Shown: one piece after another, positions 61,232-64,000 of the stretch
Layout: each line of letters begins with the position of its first letter
How positions within the stretch are numbered: the stretch's first letter is position 1
Source of the DNA: Novosphingobium sp. ERN07
GTDB lineage: Bacteria > Pseudomonadota > Alphaproteobacteria > Sphingomonadales > Sphingomonadaceae
Direction: 5' to 3'
NCBI RefSeq assembly: GCF_012641335.1
Contig: NZ_JABAID010000019.1
Span: 1 to 64,000 of the forward strand
Length of the DNA stretch: 64,000 nt
Notes under the pieces: generated by a model
Told to the model about the DNA's origin: nothing
Seen by the model: only the letters and a program-made list of their open reading frames with translations
Databases searched by the model: none
Program-made: the position numbers and the translations under genes

Positions 61232-62077
61232 ATGACCGGCAGCGAATCGAACCCGGACGACGGAGCCATCGAACGCATCGACTATTCGGGAGTGCGACTG
61301 GAGTTCGACGGTCCGCTGGCGATCATCACGCTGAACGACCCGGAGAAGCTGAATGCCATGGGCGAGGACATGGCAAACGCACTGGTGGTCGCGCTCACCG
61401 AGATCGCAAAGCCTCGCCGGCGTTGTCGCGCAGTTCTGCTTACCGGAGAGGGACGCGCCTTTTGCGCTGGTGCCAACCTGATGGGCAGCCGCAAGGCCCT
61501 GTCCGAGGGTGGCAAAAAGCTTGCGAACATCGGTGCTGTCGAAACGCTGTACCATCCGCTGCTGCGCCGCATCCACTCCTTGCAGATTCCGCTGATCGTG
61601 GGTGTCAACGGATTGGCGATCGGCATCGGACTGGGCATGACGCTGGCCGCCGACTATGTCGTGGCGGCGGAGGGTGCGTGGTTTCAGGCGCCTTTCAAGA
61701 ACCTCGCTTCGGCTTCTGATTCGGCGCTTGCCTGGCTGCTGCCTCGCATCATCGGGCCAATCAGGACGAAGCGGATCCTGATGCGGGCCGAGCGCATCGA
61801 CGCAGCGACTGCGCTTGATTGGGGCATTCTGTCCGAGGTCGTTCCGACCGCAGAGCTGGCCGGGCGGGCGAGGGCCGTTGCGACCGAATTCGCCAACGAT
61901 GCGACGATCGCCCTGGGTGAGATCAAGAAACTGATCAACGACAGTCCGCGTTGCGACATCCATACGGCATTCGAAGCGGAAGCGGCAGCCGTAGCGCGCA
62001 CCTCACGGACGAAGGACAATGTCGCGGCGATCAAGGTGTTCGGCACCAAGGCCAAGCCAGCGTTCACGGGAGAGTAG
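61232..62077 (+). CDS. Enoyl-CoA hydratase / isomerase
   Basis: A 281-aa crotonase-fold enzyme. The oxyanion segments are GEGRAFCAGANLMGS and VNGLAIGIGLGMTLAADYVVA. It has an insertion around LSEGGKKLANIGAVETLYH, larger than in typical hydratases. AGGAG is 8 bases before the ATG. Its own dyad upstream and a dehydratase downstream suggest one gene per promoter in this part of the window. Which of several hydratase, lyase or isomerase reactions it catalyses cannot be seen. Confidence 0.88.
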   Translation: MTGSESNPDDGAIERIDYSGVRLEFDGPLAIITLNDPEKLNAMGEDMANALVVALTEIAKPRRRCRAVLLTGEGRAFCAGANLMGSRKALSEGGKKLANIGAVETLYHPLLRRIHSLQIPLIVGVNGLAIGIGLGMTLAADYVVAAEGAWFQAPFKNLASASDSALAWLLPRIIGPIRTKRILMRAERIDAATALDWGILSEVVPTAELAGRARAVATEFANDATIALGEIKKLINDSPRCDIHTAFEAEAAAVARTSRTKDNVAAIKVFGTKAKPAFTGE

Positions 62078-62232
62078 GGCTGCTGTTGCCGCACGATCAT
62101 CGACTGCCTGGCGACGACTGATCGTGAAGCGGGTGAGCAGATGGTCAGTGACGGCAATTTCAGAAATCTGCAGATTGGCGCCTGGAATACCGACGGAAGT
62201 ACGTCGATGGGGTTGCGCCACCCCGCTAATAT

Positions 62233-62253
62233 ATCTATTACCTAGTTATACGA
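62233..62253. promoter_or_regulatory. 21-bp AT-rich dyad, site 13
   Basis: ATCTATTA-CCTAG-TTATACGA. On the other strand it reads TCGTATAA-CTAGG-TAATAGAT and shares the CTAGG centre with the site at 21007. It ends only 16 bases before the dehydratase start codon, so a bound protein would block initiation of both transcription and translation. Confidence 0.6.
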
Positions 62254-62269
62254 TTGGTATGGGGATAGG

Positions 62270-63559
62270 ATGATGGCGAGCAAAGCTGGCGATATCACGC
62301 AGAGCGAAGAGTGGCAGAAGGCAACGGCTTACGAGATCACGGATGAGGACATCGAACGGCAGCGCCAGCTGGTTGGATTCGACGAGGTCTCGAAAATGGC
62401 CGAATACGTCCAGACGGCGTCCGAAGACTCCATTCGCAACTGGTCTTACGGTTGCGGCGACGACAATCCGCTGTTCTGCGATCCGAACTATGCAAGGAAG
62501 ACCCGCTGGGGCAGCGTGATCGCGCCGGGCATGATGGTCGGCCAGATCAACAAGCCGCTGAAGGGTGATCCGATCCCCGATGAGATAAAGGCGCTCAAGA
62601 AAAGTCTGTTCCGTGGAATTCACGTGTTCGTGTCGGGTTCGGACTGGGAGTTCTATCGGCCGGTGTTTCCGGGCGACACGATCTACAGCTTCAACGGCGA
62701 GGAAAGCTGCGAGGTCAAGCAGTCCGAATTCGCCGGCCGTTCTGTGATCAACGTGCGCCGTGATGTGAAGATCAACCAGCGCGGCGAGGTCGTCGCAGTC
62801 TACAAGATCCTGCGCGTGCTCACCGAGCGCAAGACCGCGGTCAAGAAGGGCAAGTATTCGGGAATCGAACCTGCCACCTACACCGACGAGGAATTTGCCG
62901 CGATCGAGGAGATCTATGCGGCTGAATCCGTGCGCGGTGCGGAAAAGCGCTGGGCTGAAAGCGTCGATCTGGGTGAAAGTCTCGGAACTCAGGTCAAGGG
63001 GCCGCTGACGGTAACCGACGTGGTCTGCTTCCACGCCGGAGGCTATGGCTTCTCGCCTTATGCACCGACCGTGGGCCGCCGTGCGCACAAGAACCGCAAG
63101 CGTATCGCTCCATTCTACGTCAAGAACGAGCAAGGCGTGCCCGATGTTGCCCAGCGGCTTCATTGGGACCCCAAGTGGGCGCAGGCGATCGGCAACCCGA
63201 TGGCCTACGACTACGGGGTGATGCGCGAGAACTACCTTTGGGGCTACCTCAACGACTGGGCCGGGGACGATGCGATCATCACCAATGTCCATGACGAGAT
63301 CCGCAAGTTCAATTACATGGGCGACGTCCAGCGGGTGAGCGGAGAAGTGCTGGCCAAGCGTGAAGAGCACGGCAACGCGGTGGTCGATGTGGCGGTCAAG
63401 TTCGTCAACCAGCGCGGCGAGGAAACCGTGCGTTCGACCGCGACGATTGCGCTGCCCAGCCAGAACCGCCCGTTGCCGCTCTATCCGCCGGTCCCCGAAG
63501 TCCTGGCAGAAAAGGCGGTCCGTATTCTTGCCCGCCACCGCGAACTCGGCGGCGACTGA
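62270..63559 (+). CDS. Double-hotdog MaoC-like acyl dehydratase
   Basis: A 429-aa protein of the MaoC/FAS1-like dehydratase family built from two hotdog folds. In the N-terminal one, GCGDDNPLFCDPNYARKTRWGSVIAPGMM follows the hydratase 2 motif but with phenylalanine where the catalytic histidine of NPxHxD is expected. The C-terminal one has DEIRKFNYMGDVQRVSGEV and RSTATIALPSQNRPLPLYPP. Such proteins hydrate or dehydrate acyl-CoA with R stereochemistry, often acting on bulky ring acids; catalysis might rest with the other half. A second in-frame ATG follows the first immediately. Confidence 0.82.
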   Translation: MMASKAGDITQSEEWQKATAYEITDEDIERQRQLVGFDEVSKMAEYVQTASEDSIRNWSYGCGDDNPLFCDPNYARKTRWGSVIAPGMMVGQINKPLKGDPIPDEIKALKKSLFRGIHVFVSGSDWEFYRPVFPGDTIYSFNGEESCEVKQSEFAGRSVINVRRDVKINQRGEVVAVYKILRVLTERKTAVKKGKYSGIEPATYTDEEFAAIEEIYAAESVRGAEKRWAESVDLGESLGTQVKGPLTVTDVVCFHAGGYGFSPYAPTVGRRAHKNRKRIAPFYVKNEQGVPDVAQRLHWDPKWAQAIGNPMAYDYGVMRENYLWGYLNDWAGDDAIITNVHDEIRKFNYMGDVQRVSGEVLAKREEHGNAVVDVAVKFVNQRGEETVRSTATIALPSQNRPLPLYPPVPEVLAEKAVRILARHRELGGD

Positions 63560-63571
63560 GTTGGTGCGGCG

Positions 63572-64000
63572 GTGTTTGACCGCCTGACCCTGCCCGTGAT
63601 GTGTGCACCGATGAGCTTCGCATCGTCGGTGCCACTTACGCTGGCCTGCGCGCGAGCGGGGATACTCGCCGGTTGGCAAGGTGGCCCTGCAACCTCGCTC
63701 GCCGAGTTCGAACGATACCTCGTCGATCTCGGACGGATCGAAGATGCGCCCGCGATTGTCAATCTGCCAGCGCGGAGCGCGGCGGACGACTGGGGCGTGC
63801 CCCGGTTGGCAATGCTGGAAAGGCATCGTGCACCGCTTGTGCTATCAAGCGTTGGTGATCCTTCGCGAATGGTCGAGCGGGTCCACGGTTGGGGTGGCCG
63901 GGTCATCCAGGACGTAACCACGATGCGGCATGCTGAAAAGGCGATCGATGCTGGCGTGGACGGACTGATGCTCACCTGCGCAGGTGCGGGCGGACACAGC
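63572..64000 (+). CDS. Nitronate monooxygenase-family protein, cut by window edge
   Basis: The first 143 codons of a second 2-nitropropane dioxygenase-like TIM barrel. FDRLTLPVMCAPMSFASSVPLTLACARAG is the N-terminal strand and GVDGLMLTCAGAGGHS the FMN loop at the window end, corresponding to VGSGGGGHSGN in the copy at 60014. A GTG start 12 bases after the dehydratase stop was chosen; the ribosome binding site is weak. It would form an operon with the double-hotdog gene. The remainder is outside the window. Confidence 0.85.
   Translation, partial: MFDRLTLPVMCAPMSFASSVPLTLACARAGILAGWQGGPATSLAEFERYLVDLGRIEDAPAIVNLPARSAADDWGVPRLAMLERHRAPLVLSSVGDPSRMVERVHGWGGRVIQDVTTMRHAEKAIDAGVDGLMLTCAGAGGHS

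Noticed and set aside
62246..63826. 526-codon open frame on the minus strand opposite the dehydratase
   Set aside because: Antisense shadow of a strongly coding plus-strand hotdog gene; composition rich in His, Arg and Val without domain motifs.
1..64000. CRISPR arrays, tRNA or rRNA genes, integrases
   Set aside because: No regular repeats with spacers, no tRNA-like foldings or rRNA sequence, and no integrase were recognised on either strand.

Overview
The window is about 64 kb of GC-rich DNA from a chromosome or large plasmid of an alphaproteobacterium, most likely a sphingomonad (Novosphingobium, Sphingobium or Sphingopyxis type). I base this on the general character of the proteins: a long TonB-dependent receptor with a VTARR plug start, CYP101-like P450s, an IS66 remnant and many SDR and acyl-CoA enzymes. 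The genus is an inference. No rRNA, tRNA or CRISPR array was seen. Nearly every gene is catabolic. I count 55 intact or window-truncated genes and four decayed ones.

Layout. 1-2700: decayed IS66 transposase, then a PhyH-type dioxygenase and a carboxymuconolactone-decarboxylase-like protein. 2.8-9.4 kb (minus): AraC-type regulator, a small dimeric barrel protein, a DUF1214-type protein, three SDRs and a sulfotransferase. 9.8-14.6 kb (plus): TonB receptor, CYP101-like P450, SDR. 14.6-23.4 kb (minus): a dead and a live AMP-dependent ligase; a Rieske oxygenase, KstD-like dehydrogenase and SnoaL-like operon; an FMN/Fe-S/FAD reductase with a SnoaL-like partner. 23.5-25.7 kb (plus): 2-oxoacid dehydrogenase E1 alpha, E1 beta and a free-standing lipoyl domain. 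25.8-33.3 kb (minus): SDR and APH-type kinase; then P450, serine hydrolase, P450, rubredoxin and GMC oxidoreductase in one tight operon. 33.6-37.5 kb (plus): two acyl-CoA dehydrogenases, an enoyl-CoA hydratase and a SnoaL-like protein. 37.6-45.5 kb (minus): Old Yellow Enzyme, MFS exporter, a double acyl-CoA dehydrogenase fusion, enoyl-CoA hydratase, SDR, LuxR-type regulator. 45.6-50.2 kb (plus): zinc alcohol dehydrogenase, sulfotransferase, VOC protein, second DUF1214 protein, dead TetR regulator. 50.2-53.7 kb (minus): tyrosine-phosphatase-like protein, APH-type kinase, AMP-ligase. 53.8-64 kb: enoyl-CoA hydratases, aldo-keto reductase, SDR, two GntR regulators (one with a duplicated DNA-binding region), a dead acyl-CoA dehydrogenase, two nitronate-monooxygenase-family proteins and a double-hotdog dehydratase.

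How it fits together. Import (TonB), oxidation by P450s, Rieske and GMC enzymes, alcohol and ketone chemistry (SDRs, ADH, AKR), ring desaturation (KstD-like), CoA activation (AMP ligases) and beta-oxidation (acyl-CoA dehydrogenases, hydratases, MaoC) describe the breakdown of a hydrophobic, probably polycyclic or isoprenoid compound. KstD-like, MaoC and IpdC-family (nitronate monooxygenase) members lean towards a steroid-like or terpenoid substrate. No ring-cleaving dioxygenase is present, so the substrate is not fixed.

The most striking feature is regulatory. A 21-bp AT-rich dyad, TCRKMTAA-N5-TTAKMYGA, or a clear degenerate form of it, recurs in at least a dozen intergenic gaps, almost all directly upstream of transcription units and often shared by divergent ones. 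It stands out against the GC-rich background and looks like the operator of a single regulon spanning the window.
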